A program made the translations under genes and the position numbers. From JBDHRG01 sp039807445 (lineage in GTDB: Bacteria > Pseudomonadota > Gammaproteobacteria > Competibacterales > Competibacteraceae), in the NCBI GenBank assembly GCA_039807445.1, contig JBDHRG010000057.1, forward strand, positions 1 through 20,062: a stretch of DNA of 20,062 nt. The letters run 5' to 3'. Positions 11,292-18,753 of this stretch are shown one piece after another (the stretch's first letter is position 1; each line of letters begins with the position of its first letter). The notes below the pieces were generated by a model that saw only the letters and a program-made list of their open reading frames with translations, did no database searches and was not told where the DNA came from.

Positions 11292-11307
11292 GCCACGCGA
11301 CCGTGGC
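11292..11307. other. Small hairpin in the phoH-like gene leader
   Basis: GCCACG (11292-11297), a four-base loop CGAC and CGTGGC (11302-11307) form a perfect 6-bp stem. On the plus strand it is followed by GTTTT, but no plus-strand gene ends here. On the minus strand it would lie in the 5' leader of the phoH-like transcript. Just beyond it, TCCCGCGCGGGA is a 12-bp palindrome. A function is not supported by sequence alone. Confidence 0.35.
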
Positions 11308-11356
11308 GTTTTCGTGAACGGCGGTCCCGCGCGGGATCCGCCGCGCAACTGAGCCG

Positions 11357-11385
11357 AGTATCGCTGTTGCGATGCAGCAATGCAA
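11357..11385 (-). promoter_or_regulatory. Candidate sigma-70 promoter for the phoH-like gene
   Basis: Read on the minus strand, TTGCAT (-35, 11380-11385) and GATACT (-10, 11357-11362) are separated by exactly 17 bases. Each matches four of the six consensus positions. It would give a leader of about 95 nt before the ATG at 11254. No PhoB-box-like direct repeat was noticed near it. Confidence 0.45.
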
Positions 11386-11416
11386 ACCGGAAAGGTTAAG
11401 CGTGGTGACGGGGCCG

Positions 11417-11442
11417 TGCCGGCGGCGCAGGCGTCGCCGGCA
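11417..11442 (-). terminator. Candidate hairpin terminator behind hppD
   Basis: TGCCGGCGGCG (11417-11427) and CGTCGCCGGCA (11432-11442) form an 11-bp stem with one G-T pair and a CAGG tetraloop. It lies 8 bp after the stop of the short coding-like remnant that follows hppD and before the phoH-like promoter. No run of T follows on the minus strand, so intrinsic termination is uncertain. Confidence 0.4.
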
Positions 11443-11450
11443 GACCTGCC

Positions 11451-11615
11451 TCAGACCAGCTGCTCGAGCGCGGTCCCGAATGCGGTCCGGGCGATGTGCG
11501 TGCGTGCGCTCGAGCGGGCGTGGCAGGCCTCGAGCGCGCGCTGCACCGTGGTCGACACGTCGGCGAAGATCGCCTCGTCCTGCGTCCGCAGGGTGGCGGC
11601 GCGGGTTCTGGGTAG
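11451..11615 (-). pseudogene. Coding-like remnant of an unidentified gene directly after hppD
   Basis: Immediately after the hppD stop (one base between) a different frame on the same strand stays open for 54 codons to a TGA at 11451-11453. Almost every third position is G or C, as in the real genes here. It reads like a protein C-terminus (AIFADVSTTVQRALEACHAR, then SSARTHIARTAFGTALEQLV). No ATG, GTG or ribosome binding site was found in frame near the beginning, and upstream lies hppD itself. I do not recognise the family. It could be the tail of a deleted gene, or a chance open frame in GC-rich DNA. Confidence 0.4.
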
Positions 11616-11616
11616 C

Positions 11617-12684
11617 TTATTCGGCCTTGAGCACGCCGCGTTCGATCTGGTCGAGCTCGATCGATTCGAACAGCGCCTTGAAGTTGCCCTCGCCGAAGCC
11701 CTCGTTGCCCCGGCGCTGGATGATCTCGAAGAAGATCGGGCCGATCACGTTGCGGGTGAAGATCTGCAGCAGCAGACCCTGGCCGGCGGTGGGCGCGCCG
11801 TCGACCAGGATGCGGTTGGCGCGCAGGCGCGCCAGATCCTGGCCGTGGCCGGGAACGCGCGCGTCGAGGCGGGCGTAGTAGGCGTCGGGGGTGTTCTGGA
11901 ACGGCACGTCCAGGGTCCGCATCTGCTCGACGCTGGCGAAGATGTCGTCGGTGCCGAGCGCGACGTGCTGGATGCCTTCGCCGCGGTAGTCGTTCAGGTA
12001 CTCCTGGATCTGCGACTTGTCGTCGGAGCTCTCGTTGATCGGGATGCGGATCTTGCCGCAGGGCGAGGTCATCGCCTTGGACTTCAGCCCGGTGAGCTTG
12101 CCCTCGATGTCGAAGTAGCGGATCTCGCGGAACTCGAACAGGCGTTCGTAGAACTCGGCCCACTCGTCCATGCGCCCGCGGTGGACGTTGTGGGTCAGGT
12201 GGTCGATGTAGGTCAGCCCGGCACCGACCGGGTGCTGGTCGACGCCGGCGAAGGGCGCGAAGTCGATGTCGTAGATGCTGCCGCGGCTGCCGTAGCGGTC
12301 GACCAGGTAGATCAGCGAGTCGCCGATGCCTTTGATCGCCGGGATGTTGAGCTCCATCGGCCCGGTGCGGTTCTCGACGCCCCAGGCGCCGAGCTCGAGC
12401 GCGCGCTGGTAGGCGGCCGGCGCGTCCTTCACCCGGAAGGCGATCGCGCAGATGCTGGGGCCGTGCAGGCTGGCGAACGAGCGCGGGAAGCCGGCCTTCT
12501 CGGCGTTGAGGATGAAGTTGACGTCGCCCTGGCGGTAGAGGGTAACGTCCTTCGAGCGGTGGCGGGCGATCGCGCTGAAGCCGAACTGCTCGAACAGCTT
12601 GCCCAGCGCGGCCGGGTCGGGCGCGGTGAACTCGATGAACTCGAAGCCATCGGTCTGCATCGGGTTGTGCCAGAGATCGGCCAT
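11617..12684 (-). CDS. hppD: 4-hydroxyphenylpyruvate dioxygenase
   Basis: A 355-residue Fe(II) dioxygenase converting 4-hydroxyphenylpyruvate and O2 to homogentisate and CO2 in tyrosine catabolism. The iron ligands of the family are in place: His 162 (YIDHLTHNV), His 240 (GIQHVALGTDDI) and Glu 320 (GPIFFEIIQR). The C-terminal GxGNFKALFESIE and the ending RGVL are also diagnostic. Length equals that of the Pseudomonas enzyme. The ATG at 12684 follows AGGAGGGCACC, a strong ribosome binding site, so the longer frame upstream is not used. No homogentisate dioxygenase or fumarylacetoacetate hydrolase gene is beside it. A perfect FNR-type site is centred about 75 bp before the ATG. Confidence 0.97.
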   Translation of the reverse strand: MADLWHNPMQTDGFEFIEFTAPDPAALGKLFEQFGFSAIARHRSKDVTLYRQGDVNFILNAEKAGFPRSFASLHGPSICAIAFRVKDAPAAYQRALELGAWGVENRTGPMELNIPAIKGIGDSLIYLVDRYGSRGSIYDIDFAPFAGVDQHPVGAGLTYIDHLTHNVHRGRMDEWAEFYERLFEFREIRYFDIEGKLTGLKSKAMTSPCGKIRIPINESSDDKSQIQEYLNDYRGEGIQHVALGTDDIFASVEQMRTLDVPFQNTPDAYYARLDARVPGHGQDLARLRANRILVDGAPTAGQGLLLQIFTRNVIGPIFFEIIQRRGNEGFGEGNFKALFESIELDQIERGVLKAE

Positions 12685-12752
12685 GGTGCCCTCCTGGAGG
12701 CAGTGGTCGTTATCGCCGATATTTTCAGCAAAGCGCATGCCAACTGTTTGAA

Positions 12753-12766
12753 TTGATCCAGATCAA
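12753..12766. promoter_or_regulatory. FNR/ANR-type binding site upstream of hppD
   Basis: TTGATCCAGATCAA is a perfect match to the FNR/ANR consensus TTGAT-N4-ATCAA, and the symmetry extends one more base on each side (A and T). Its centre lies about 75 bp before the hppD ATG. If it acts as an activator centred at -41.5, transcription would start near 12718. No convincing -10 or -35 pair was found, so activation and repression both remain possible. Confidence 0.7.
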
Positions 12767-12902
12767 TGACTTGACTCGGTCACGCGGTCGGACGCCCTGT
12801 CAGGTATTCCTTACGCATCGATCGCCGTCCGCGAGTCTGCCGGTCACGGATGGCGGCATCGGTGGAATCGCGACGTGTGGGCGATTTTTCTGACGGCGTA
12901 AC

Positions 12903-12943
12903 AAAAAACTTACGAACCGGTCGGCATGGCCCTGCGGCAGGGC
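12903..12943 (-). terminator. Weak candidate terminator behind the glycosyltransferase gene
   Basis: A perfect 6-bp stem with a three-base loop (GCCCTG at 12929-12934, CAGGGC at 12938-12943) lies 38 bp past the glycosyltransferase stop. On the minus strand six T residues follow (12908-12903), but about 20 bases after the stem, so it is not a classical intrinsic terminator. The rest of the 297-bp gap between this gene and hppD holds the FNR-type box and nothing else I can name. Confidence 0.3.
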
Positions 12944-12981
12944 TTCAAGGAGGAACTTACTGCTGATGAACTCGCCACCGC

Positions 12982-13980
12982 TCAGGCCGCGAACAGCCAG
13001 TCTTCGCCCTCGATCCGCCCGAGCGCGGCGAGGTCGGCGCGGATCGCCGGCTTCCTCGAGCGCTGCGACACCGTCGCCAGGATGAAGGCGCCGTCGAGCC
13101 GCGGGTCGGGGCCCGACGCGAGCACCGGCCGGCCGCGCTTGCGTCCGCCGATCTTGCGCGGGTCGAGGTCGACGAAGGCGCGCACCTCGGCGCCGTGGGC
13201 TTCGAGCGCGTCGCACAGCCGCGCGCCGGTCTTGGTCGCGCCCCACAACAGCGCCGGGCGGCCGCGCAGCACGTGCCGGGCGAGCACCGGCGCCTTGGCT
13301 TCGATCAGCCGCCCGGGGGCGCAGCGCGGGTCGGTGCGCGTCAGCCGCGCCGGGTGATCGCGCCAGCGCAGCAGCACGCCCTCGGGCTTGGCCATCGCGA
13401 TGCCGAGCGCGAAGGCGCGCAGCCACAAGTCGTAGTCTTCGGGCCAGGGCGTGTCGCGGTAGCCGCCGAGGCGCGCCCAGGCGGCGCGGCGGAACACCAC
13501 CGAGGGGTGCGCGAGCGGGCTCTCGACGAACAGTTCGCGGGCGATGTCCGCCGGGCGCGTCAGCGCATTCATCCAGTCCTGGTATTCGCGAAAACCGTCG
13601 CCGAGCGCGGGCCCCTCGCTGAAGATCTCGACCTGCGCCGCGGCGATGCCGAGTGCCGGCTCGGCCTCGAGCAGCGCCAGCTGGCGTTCGAGACGCTCGG
13701 GCAGCGCCAGGTCGTCGGCATCCATGCGCGCGAGGAACGGCGCGCGCGGGTCCGCCAGCGCCATGCCGTGGTTCAGCGCCGCGACGATGCCGTGGCCGGG
13801 GTTCGCCACCACGCGCAGCCGCGGGTCGGCGGGCAGGCGTGCAGGCGCGCCGTCGCGCGAGCCGTCGTCGACGACGATCAGCTCGAGCTCACGCACGGTC
13901 TGGGCGAGGATGCTGTCGACGGCGTGGTACAGGTGTTCACCACCGTCGCGCACCGGCAGGATCACGGAACAGCGCGGCAT
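12982..13980 (-). CDS. Family 2 glycosyltransferase with C-terminal Rossmann-like domain
   Basis: A 332-residue protein. Residues 1-235 are a GT-A glycosyltransferase of family 2. SVILPVRDGGEHL (5-17) and VVDDGSRDG (36-44) bind the nucleotide sugar, DADD (87-90) is the metal-binding DxD region, and the catalytic-type WPEDYDLWLRAF is at 179-190. Residues about 240-332 form a second domain beginning RGRPALLWGATKTGARL, a glycine-containing nucleotide-binding-like loop followed by FVDLDPRKIGGRKRG. This resembles the sugar-nucleotide or methyltransferase-like Rossmann tail found on some proteobacterial GT2 enzymes. The acceptor is unknown; surface glycan synthesis is the usual role. It stands alone, divergent from the diguanylate cyclase gene across 95 bp. 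The ATG at 13980 has only a weak ribosome binding site. Confidence 0.9.
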   Translation of the reverse strand: MPRCSVILPVRDGGEHLYHAVDSILAQTVRELELIVVDDGSRDGAPARLPADPRLRVVANPGHGIVAALNHGMALADPRAPFLARMDADDLALPERLERQLALLEAEPALGIAAAQVEIFSEGPALGDGFREYQDWMNALTRPADIARELFVESPLAHPSVVFRRAAWARLGGYRDTPWPEDYDLWLRAFALGIAMAKPEGVLLRWRDHPARLTRTDPRCAPGRLIEAKAPVLARHVLRGRPALLWGATKTGARLCDALEAHGAEVRAFVDLDPRKIGGRKRGRPVLASGPDPRLDGAFILATVSQRSRKPAIRADLAALGRIEGEDWLFAA

Positions 13981-14075
13981 GGGCGGCGCAGCATAGCCGA
14001 TCGTGCCCCCGCTTGCGCGGCTGCCGTGCTGCCGGTCATCCTGTCGTGCGCTGTCTCGAGGCGAGGTTTCATCCG

Positions 14076-15629
14076 GTGTTCGGCAAGGATTCGACCGACT
14101 GGAAGGCGAAGTACTTCGATGCGCTGGCCGAGCTCGAGCGCAAGGAAGACGAATGGAAGGCGGGCGAAGCGTTGCTGGCGCACGCGGTCAACCGGCTCAG
14201 CCTGCTCGCCGAAGGGCTGGATTCGCGCCTCGATCCGCACCTCGAATCGCTGCGCCGCGGCTTGCGCCGCGGCGTCGACCCCCTGCGGCTCAAGGCCGAT
14301 CTCGAGCGCATCTCCAGCTTGCTCGACGAGTTGCGCATCCTCGGCCAGGCCGGGCTCGACGACGAGATCGTGCGCCTGCTCGACTGGCTGCGGCTGCCGC
14401 CGCCGCGCCGCGCTGCGGTCGACGCGCTGTGCGTGCGCCTGCGCCAGACCCGTCCGCCGCGCGACGAACTGCTCGAGACCCTCGCCGCCGAGCTGAACCA
14501 GGTGCTGATGCCGATCCCCGTCCCCGCCGCCATGGCGCTGCCCGCGCCGCCGTCGGGCGCCGCGGCGGCGGCCGTCGACGGGCAGGGGCGCCGCGGGCGC
14601 ACGCTGGTCGAGCTGCTCGACTGGCTGCGGCTGCCGCTGGCAGCCGAACAGGCGGCGGTGCGCGAGAAGCTGCGGCTGTCGCTGTCCGGCCCGGTGCCCG
14701 AAGAGCGCTGGCCGGCGACTGTCGCCGGCTGCGCCGAGCTGATCAACCGCAGCCTCGCCGCGCTCGGTGGCGAACGCGACGAGTTGCACGGCTTCCTCGA
14801 GCACGTCACCGAGCGGCTCGCCGTACTCGAGCTGTACGTGCAGACCGAGCGCGAGGGCGCGGCCGGGGCGCGCGCCGAGCGCGAGCGGCTCGAGCTCGCG
14901 GTGCGAGCCGAGATGGGCGGCATGCGCCAGGGGATCGCCGGCGCGCAGGCGCTCGAGTCGCTGAAAGCGGCGGTGCTCGGGCGGCTCGAACTGATCGACC
15001 GCCACCTGCAGGCGCACAAGGCGGCCTCCGAGCGCCGCTACGGCGAGATCGACGCGCGCATCCAGGGGCTGTCCGAGCAGCTGATGGCGATGGGCGAGGA
15101 AGCGCACAAGCTGCGCACCCTGATCAAGGAGAAAGACGCCAGCCTGCACCGCGACGTGCTGACCGGGCTGCCGAACCGCCGCGCCTGGGACGAGCGCCTC
15201 GCCCGCGAATACGCGCACTGGCAGCGCCATCGCCGGCCGCTGGCGCTGCTGGTGTGGGACATCGACCACTTCAAGCGCATCAACGACAACCTCGGTCATA
15301 TCGTCGGCGACCAGGTGCTGGTCGCGGTGAGCTGGCTGCTCGCCGCCGGCGCGCGCGAGTCGGATTTGCTGGCGCGCTACGGTGGCGAAGAGTTCGTGAT
15401 GCTGCTGCCGAACACCGATGGCGCGGCGGCGCTGGCGCTGGCCGAGCGCATCCGGGCCGACGTGGCCGGGGGGCGCCTGGCGGTCGGCGAGGGCAGCATC
15501 GGCGTCACCGTCTCGTGCGGCGTCACCGAGCTCGGCAGCGGCGACACCACCACGCTCGCCTTCGAGCGTGCCGACCGGGCGCTGTATCGCGCCAAGCGCG
15601 GTGGCCGCAACCGGTGCGTGCTCGGCTAA
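14076..15629 (+). CDS. GGDEF diguanylate cyclase, DgcP-like
   Basis: A 517-residue protein that should make cyclic di-GMP from two GTP. The C-terminal GGDEF domain is complete: DVLTGLPNRRAWDERL, WDIDHFKRINDNLGHIVGDQVL and the active GGEEF at 436-440. RESD at 427-430 is an RxxD inhibitory site at the right spacing of five residues, so product inhibition is expected. The N-terminal 340 residues are helical and coiled-coil-like with no membrane segment. They begin DWKAKYFDALAELE and contain LSLLAEGLD, like the N-terminus I remember for Pseudomonas DgcP (PA5487), which acts at the cell pole with FimV. A 79-residue unit is duplicated. GTG at 14076 was chosen (GCGAGG upstream); no better start is in frame. 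The last 16 bases overlap the aminopeptidase gene. Confidence 0.93.
   Translation: MFGKDSTDWKAKYFDALAELERKEDEWKAGEALLAHAVNRLSLLAEGLDSRLDPHLESLRRGLRRGVDPLRLKADLERISSLLDELRILGQAGLDDEIVRLLDWLRLPPPRRAAVDALCVRLRQTRPPRDELLETLAAELNQVLMPIPVPAAMALPAPPSGAAAAAVDGQGRRGRTLVELLDWLRLPLAAEQAAVREKLRLSLSGPVPEERWPATVAGCAELINRSLAALGGERDELHGFLEHVTERLAVLELYVQTEREGAAGARAERERLELAVRAEMGGMRQGIAGAQALESLKAAVLGRLELIDRHLQAHKAASERRYGEIDARIQGLSEQLMAMGEEAHKLRTLIKEKDASLHRDVLTGLPNRRAWDERLAREYAHWQRHRRPLALLVWDIDHFKRINDNLGHIVGDQVLVAVSWLLAAGARESDLLARYGGEEFVMLLPNTDGAAALALAERIRADVAGGRLAVGEGSIGVTVSCGVTELGSGDTTTLAFERADRALYRAKRGGRNRCVLG
14376..14636 (+). repeat. Internal duplication in the diguanylate cyclase, exact 24-bp copies
   Basis: Bases 14376-14399 and 14613-14636 are identical over 24 bp, encoding LLDWLRLP at residues 101-108 and 180-187. 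The offset is 237 bp, 79 codons, so the copies are in frame. Beyond the exact block the protein similarity continues weakly (RRAAVDALCVRL against EQAAVREKLRL), which suggests an old domain duplication with a conserved core helix. Confidence 0.8.
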
Positions 15630-16663
15630 GCCTCGCTGCGCTGCTGGTGTTCGCGACCGGCTGCGCCGAGATCGCGTATTACGCGCAAGCCGCGCACGGG
15701 CAGTGGCAGCTGCTCGCCGCGCGGCGGCCGCTGGACCAGGCGCTGGCCGATCCGGCCGCGTCCGCTGCCCTGCGCGCCGGGCTCGAACGCGCGCAAGCGA
15801 TGCGCCGCTTCGCGGTGGCGGCGCTGGATCTGCCCGAGGGCTACGGCGCCTACGCCGACCTGCGACGGCCTGCGGCCACCTGGAACGTCGTCGCCACCCC
15901 CGAGCTGTCGCTCGAACCGCGGCGCTGGTGTTACCCGATCGCCGGCTGCCTCGGCTACCGCGGCTATTTCGCCGAGGCCGACGCCCGCGCCGAAGCCGGG
16001 CGGCTGCGCGAACAGGGCTGGGACGTCGCGGTCGGTGCCTCGCCGGCGTACTCGACGCTGGGCTGGTTCGACGACCCGCTGCTGAACACCTTCGTGGCCT
16101 GGCCGGCCGGTCGCCTGGCCGAGCTGATGTTCCACGAGCTGGCGCACCGCAAGCTGTTCGTGCCCGGCGACACCGCGTTCAACGAGGGCTATGCGACCGC
16201 GGTCGGCCGCCTCGGCGCGCGCGCCTGGCTTCGCGCCGAGGGCTCGGAGGCCGAGCGCGACGCCTACGCGCAAGACGAAACCCGCCGCCGTGCCTTCGTC
16301 GCGCTGGTGCTGGGCACGCGCGATGCGCTCGCCGCGGTCTACGCCGCCGGCCGGCCCGAGGCCGACCAGCGGGCGGCGAAAGCCGAAGCCTTCGCGCGCC
16401 TGCGCCGTGACTACGCGGCGCTGAAGGCGGCTTGGGGCGGCTGGAGCGGCTACGACCGCTGGTTCGCCGAAGACTTGAACAACGCCAGGCTCGCCGGGCT
16501 CGGCACCTACCAGGACGAGGCGCCGGCCTTCGAGGCGCTGTTCGAGCGCGTCGCAGGCGACTTCGCCGCGCTGCACCGCGTCGCCGCCGAGCTCGCCGCG
16601 CTGCCCGAAGCCGAGCGCCGCGCGCGGCTGGCCGAGCTGCGTGCCGGGAGCAGCGCGGATTAG
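15614..16663 (+). CDS. Predicted zinc aminopeptidase lipoprotein (COG4324 / Aminopep family)
   Basis: A 349-residue protein starting with a lipoprotein-like signal peptide, the cysteine being residue 17 in LVFATGC, so probably anchored to a membrane on the periplasmic side. HELAH at 174-178 plus Glu 191 in NEGYATAVG form a gluzincin-like zinc site. The surrounding segments AYSTLGWFDDPLLNTF and WNVVATPELSLEP, with the C-terminal NNARLAGLGTYQDEAPAFEALF, are typical of the uncharacterised predicted aminopeptidase family PF10023/COG4324. Substrate is unknown. The GTG at 15614 lies inside the end of the diguanylate cyclase gene (16-bp overlap), so expression is probably coupled to it. GTG is the only start that yields the whole signal peptide. 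Confidence 0.85.
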   Translation: MRARLSLAALLVFATGCAEIAYYAQAAHGQWQLLAARRPLDQALADPAASAALRAGLERAQAMRRFAVAALDLPEGYGAYADLRRPAATWNVVATPELSLEPRRWCYPIAGCLGYRGYFAEADARAEAGRLREQGWDVAVGASPAYSTLGWFDDPLLNTFVAWPAGRLAELMFHELAHRKLFVPGDTAFNEGYATAVGRLGARAWLRAEGSEAERDAYAQDETRRRAFVALVLGTRDALAAVYAAGRPEADQRAAKAEAFARLRRDYAALKAAWGGWSGYDRWFAEDLNNARLAGLGTYQDEAPAFEALFERVAGDFAALHRVAAELAALPEAERRARLAELRAGSSAD

Positions 16664-16695
16664 CGGCGCAGCCGAGCGAGGGGGTGGGGCACAGG

Positions 16696-16727
16696 CGGCG
16701 GGTTACGGCCTGCGGCCTGACCCGCCG
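16696..16727. terminator. Hairpin between convergent genes, candidate bidirectional terminator
   Basis: CGGCGGGT (16696-16703) and ACCCGCCG (16720-16727) form a perfect 8-bp stem. The 16-base loop contains a smaller GGCC-TGC-GGCC pairing. It lies in the 86-bp gap between the stops of the aminopeptidase gene and the NDUFA9-like gene. No T run flanks it on either strand. Confidence 0.5.
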
Positions 16728-16749
16728 ATTGCCCGGGATGCTGCCGCCG

Positions 16750-17706
16750 TTATCGCCGCGCGGCGCCGCGGAACTCGGTGTAGCGGCCGCGGCTGCTCTG
16801 GCCGGCGAGCGTGGCGGGGACGATGCCTTCGACCGAGTGCGGGGCGATGCCGAGCAGCGCGAAGCCGTCGGTGCCGGTGACGACGCTGTCGACCTGCAGC
16901 GAGCGGTAATTGTCGAGGCTCAGCAGCTTGCCCGGCAGCTTGTCGAAGATCTGCGCCTGCAGCCGCGACAGGCCGTCCGGGAGGCCGAGCACGATGCGGT
17001 GCCTGCCGAGCAGCCGCGCGGTGTATTCGACCAGCTCTTTCAGCGTGTAGGTGCGCGGGCCGCCGAGCTCGAGGCGCTGGCCGACGGTGCGCGCGCCATC
17101 GAGGCTCCTGACGAAGGCATCGGCCACGTCGCCGACGTAGACCGGCTGGAAGCGCGCGTTCGGGCACGCCAGCGGCAGCACCGGTGCGAGCCGCAGCAGG
17201 CCGGCGAAGCGGTTGAAGAAGCTGTCGCCGGGGCCGAAGATCACCGAAGGCCGGAAGCTGGTGACTTGCAGGCCGTCGGCCGCGGCGTGCGCGGCGTCTT
17301 CGCCGGCGCCCTTGGTCTTCAGGTAGTCGCTGGCGCCGTTGACGGCATCGGCGTTCAGCGCGCTCATGTGCAGCAGGCGCCTGACGCCGGCCTGCCTGCA
17401 GGCGTCGGCGACGGTGCCGGGGAGCCTGGCGTGCACGTCGGCGAAACGCTGGCTGCCTTCCTCGTTGAGGATGCCGATCAGGTTGATCACCGCATCGATG
17501 CCTTCGAACTCGCGCGCGAGCACGGCCGGGTCGCGGACCTCGGCTTCGACCAGTTCCACCGTGGGCATCACCAGCAGCTCGCGGTGGCGGCGTTCGCGGT
17601 GGCGGGTCAGCACCTTGACCCGGAAGCCCTCGTTGTAGAGGCGCGCGATCAGATGCCGGCCGACGAAACCCGTGCCGCCCAAGACGCAGACAGTTTGCAC
17701 CTTCAT
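16750..17706 (-). CDS. NDUFA9-like NAD(P)-binding protein (atypical SDR)
   Basis: A 318-residue Rossmann-fold protein of the atypical short-chain dehydrogenase group. The cofactor loop GGTGFVG is at 10-16. VINLIGILNEEGSQRFADVH, MSALNADAVNGASDYLKTKG and SFRPSVIFGPGDSFFNRFA match the complex I NDUFA9-like family, in which the usual catalytic Tyr-x3-Lys is kept only loosely (YLKTK here). In mitochondria NDUFA9 is an accessory subunit of NADH dehydrogenase; bacterial members are often annotated as such, but their role is unproven. No nuo genes are in the window. The ATG at 17706 follows AAAGGA. It is divergent from the TauE/SafE permease gene over 206 bp. Confidence 0.88.
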   Translation of the reverse strand: MKVQTVCVLGGTGFVGRHLIARLYNEGFRVKVLTRHRERRHRELLVMPTVELVEAEVRDPAVLAREFEGIDAVINLIGILNEEGSQRFADVHARLPGTVADACRQAGVRRLLHMSALNADAVNGASDYLKTKGAGEDAAHAAADGLQVTSFRPSVIFGPGDSFFNRFAGLLRLAPVLPLACPNARFQPVYVGDVADAFVRSLDGARTVGQRLELGGPRTYTLKELVEYTARLLGRHRIVLGLPDGLSRLQAQIFDKLPGKLLSLDNYRSLQVDSVVTGTDGFALLGIAPHSVEGIVPATLAGQSSRGRYTEFRGAARR

Positions 17707-17839
17707 GTCCTTTCCCTTGTTCGAGTAGTGTCCGGCCATGCCGGGCGTGGGACATGCGCACCCGCGCCCGAGTACACTAGCCGCTCTGCGCGTGGCCGTC
17801 GGCCGCCAAGACCGCGAGCCGCGCGGAATTTAGCACAAA

Positions 17840-17886
17840 CCGCCGGCCGGCTGTCCTGGCCCGGCGGCCGGTCCCGCTCGGCGGGA
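17840..17886 (+). other. Two adjacent hairpins in the leader of the permease gene
   Basis: CCGCCGG (17840-17846) pairs with CCGGCGG (17861-17867), and TCCCGC (17872-17877) pairs with GCGGGA (17881-17886) around a TCG loop. Both lie 27-73 bp before the GTG start of the TauE/SafE gene, in a likely 5' leader. They match no riboswitch class I recognise, and pairings of this length are common by chance at this GC content. Confidence 0.3.
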
Positions 17887-17912
17887 TCGCGGCTTTGTGA
17901 CGATGCACACGG

Positions 17913-18725
17913 GTGGGCACGATCTTGCTGGAGCTGCTGCAGACGCTGGTGATCTATCTGGGGGTCGGCGTGTTCGCCGGTGTCATGGCCGGGCTGCTCG
18001 GCGTCGGCGGCGGACTGGTGATCGTGCCGGCGCTGGCGTGGAGCTTCCATCTGCAGGGCATCGCCGACGGCGTCGTGATGCACCTCGCGCTCGGCACTTC
18101 GCTCGCGACCATCGTCGCCACCTCGATCGCCTCGGTGCGCGCGCACCACCGCCGCGGTGCGGTGCTGTGGCCGGTGGCCGGGCGACTGACGCCGGGCATC
18201 GTGCTCGGTGCGCTCGCCGGCGCAGCGATCGCCGACGCGCTGCCCTCGGCCACGCTGAAGACGGTGTTCGCGGTGTTCGTGCTGGCGATGGCGGCGCAGA
18301 TGGCGTTCAGGTTCCAGCCCGGCGGCCAGCGCGGGCTGCCGGGTATGGCCGGCATGGGACTGACCGGTGCGGTGATCGGCACGGTTTCGGGGCTGGTCGG
18401 CATCGGCGGCGGCTCGCTGACCGTACCCTTCCTGAGCTGGTGCAGCGTGCCGATCCGCACCGCGGTGGCGACCTCGGCCGCCTGCGGCCTGCCGATCGCG
18501 CTGGCCGGCGCGCTCGGCTACGTGGTCAGCGGCTGGAGCGACCCGCGCCTGCCGGGCTGGAGTGCGGGCTACGTCAGCGGCCCGGCCTGGCTCGGCATCG
18601 CCGCGGCGAGCATGCTGACCGCGCCGCTCGGCGCGCGGCTGGCGCATACCTTGCCGACTGCGGCGCTGAAGAAGGTGTTCGCCGGCTTCCTCGCGGTGGT
18701 CGGCCTGAAGATGCTGTTCTCCTGA
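17913..18725 (+). CDS. TauE/SafE-family sulfite/anion permease
   Basis: A 270-residue inner-membrane protein with about eight predicted helices. It shows the duplicated family motif GLLGVGGGLVIVPAL (about 27-41) and GLVGIGGGSLTVPFLSW in the second half, the hallmark of TauE/SafE transporters. Members move sulfite, sulfoacetate or other organosulfur anions; the substrate here is unknown. The start used is GTG at 17913, giving MGTILLELLQTLVIYLG; its ribosome binding site is poor. The downstream lipoprotein gene begins 28 bp after the stop, so the two may be cotranscribed. Confidence 0.9.
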   Translation: MGTILLELLQTLVIYLGVGVFAGVMAGLLGVGGGLVIVPALAWSFHLQGIADGVVMHLALGTSLATIVATSIASVRAHHRRGAVLWPVAGRLTPGIVLGALAGAAIADALPSATLKTVFAVFVLAMAAQMAFRFQPGGQRGLPGMAGMGLTGAVIGTVSGLVGIGGGSLTVPFLSWCSVPIRTAVATSAACGLPIALAGALGYVVSGWSDPRLPGWSAGYVSGPAWLGIAAASMLTAPLGARLAHTLPTAALKKVFAGFLAVVGLKMLFS

Positions 18726-18726
18726 G

Positions 18727-18741
18727 GCCGGCCGTGCCGGC
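18727..18741 (+). other. Hairpin abutting the lipoprotein gene ribosome binding site
   Basis: GCCGGC (18727-18732), loop CGT, GCCGGC (18736-18741) forms a 6-bp stem directly next to GGGAGG (18742-18747), the probable ribosome binding site for the ATG at 18754. It might separate or modulate translation of the two genes; this is inference. Confidence 0.3.
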
Positions 18742-18753
18742 GGGAGGCTTGCC

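Noticed and set aside
12926..13357. Plus-strand open frame beginning MALRQGFKEELTADELA, with a strong AAGGAGGA at about 12947-12954 and an ATG at 12966
   Set aside because: It runs almost wholly antisense to the 3' part of the glycosyltransferase gene. The translation becomes Arg/Ser-rich and no family is recognisable; the Shine-Dalgarno match is probably chance.
13653..14075. Upstream extension of the diguanylate cyclase frame
   Set aside because: This part is antisense to the glycosyltransferase gene and Arg-rich. DgcP-like similarity begins after the GTG at 14076.
17895..17912. TGTGACGATGCACA as a possible CRP-type site before the permease gene
   Set aside because: The right half does not match TCACA at the required spacing, and the site lies immediately before the start codon.
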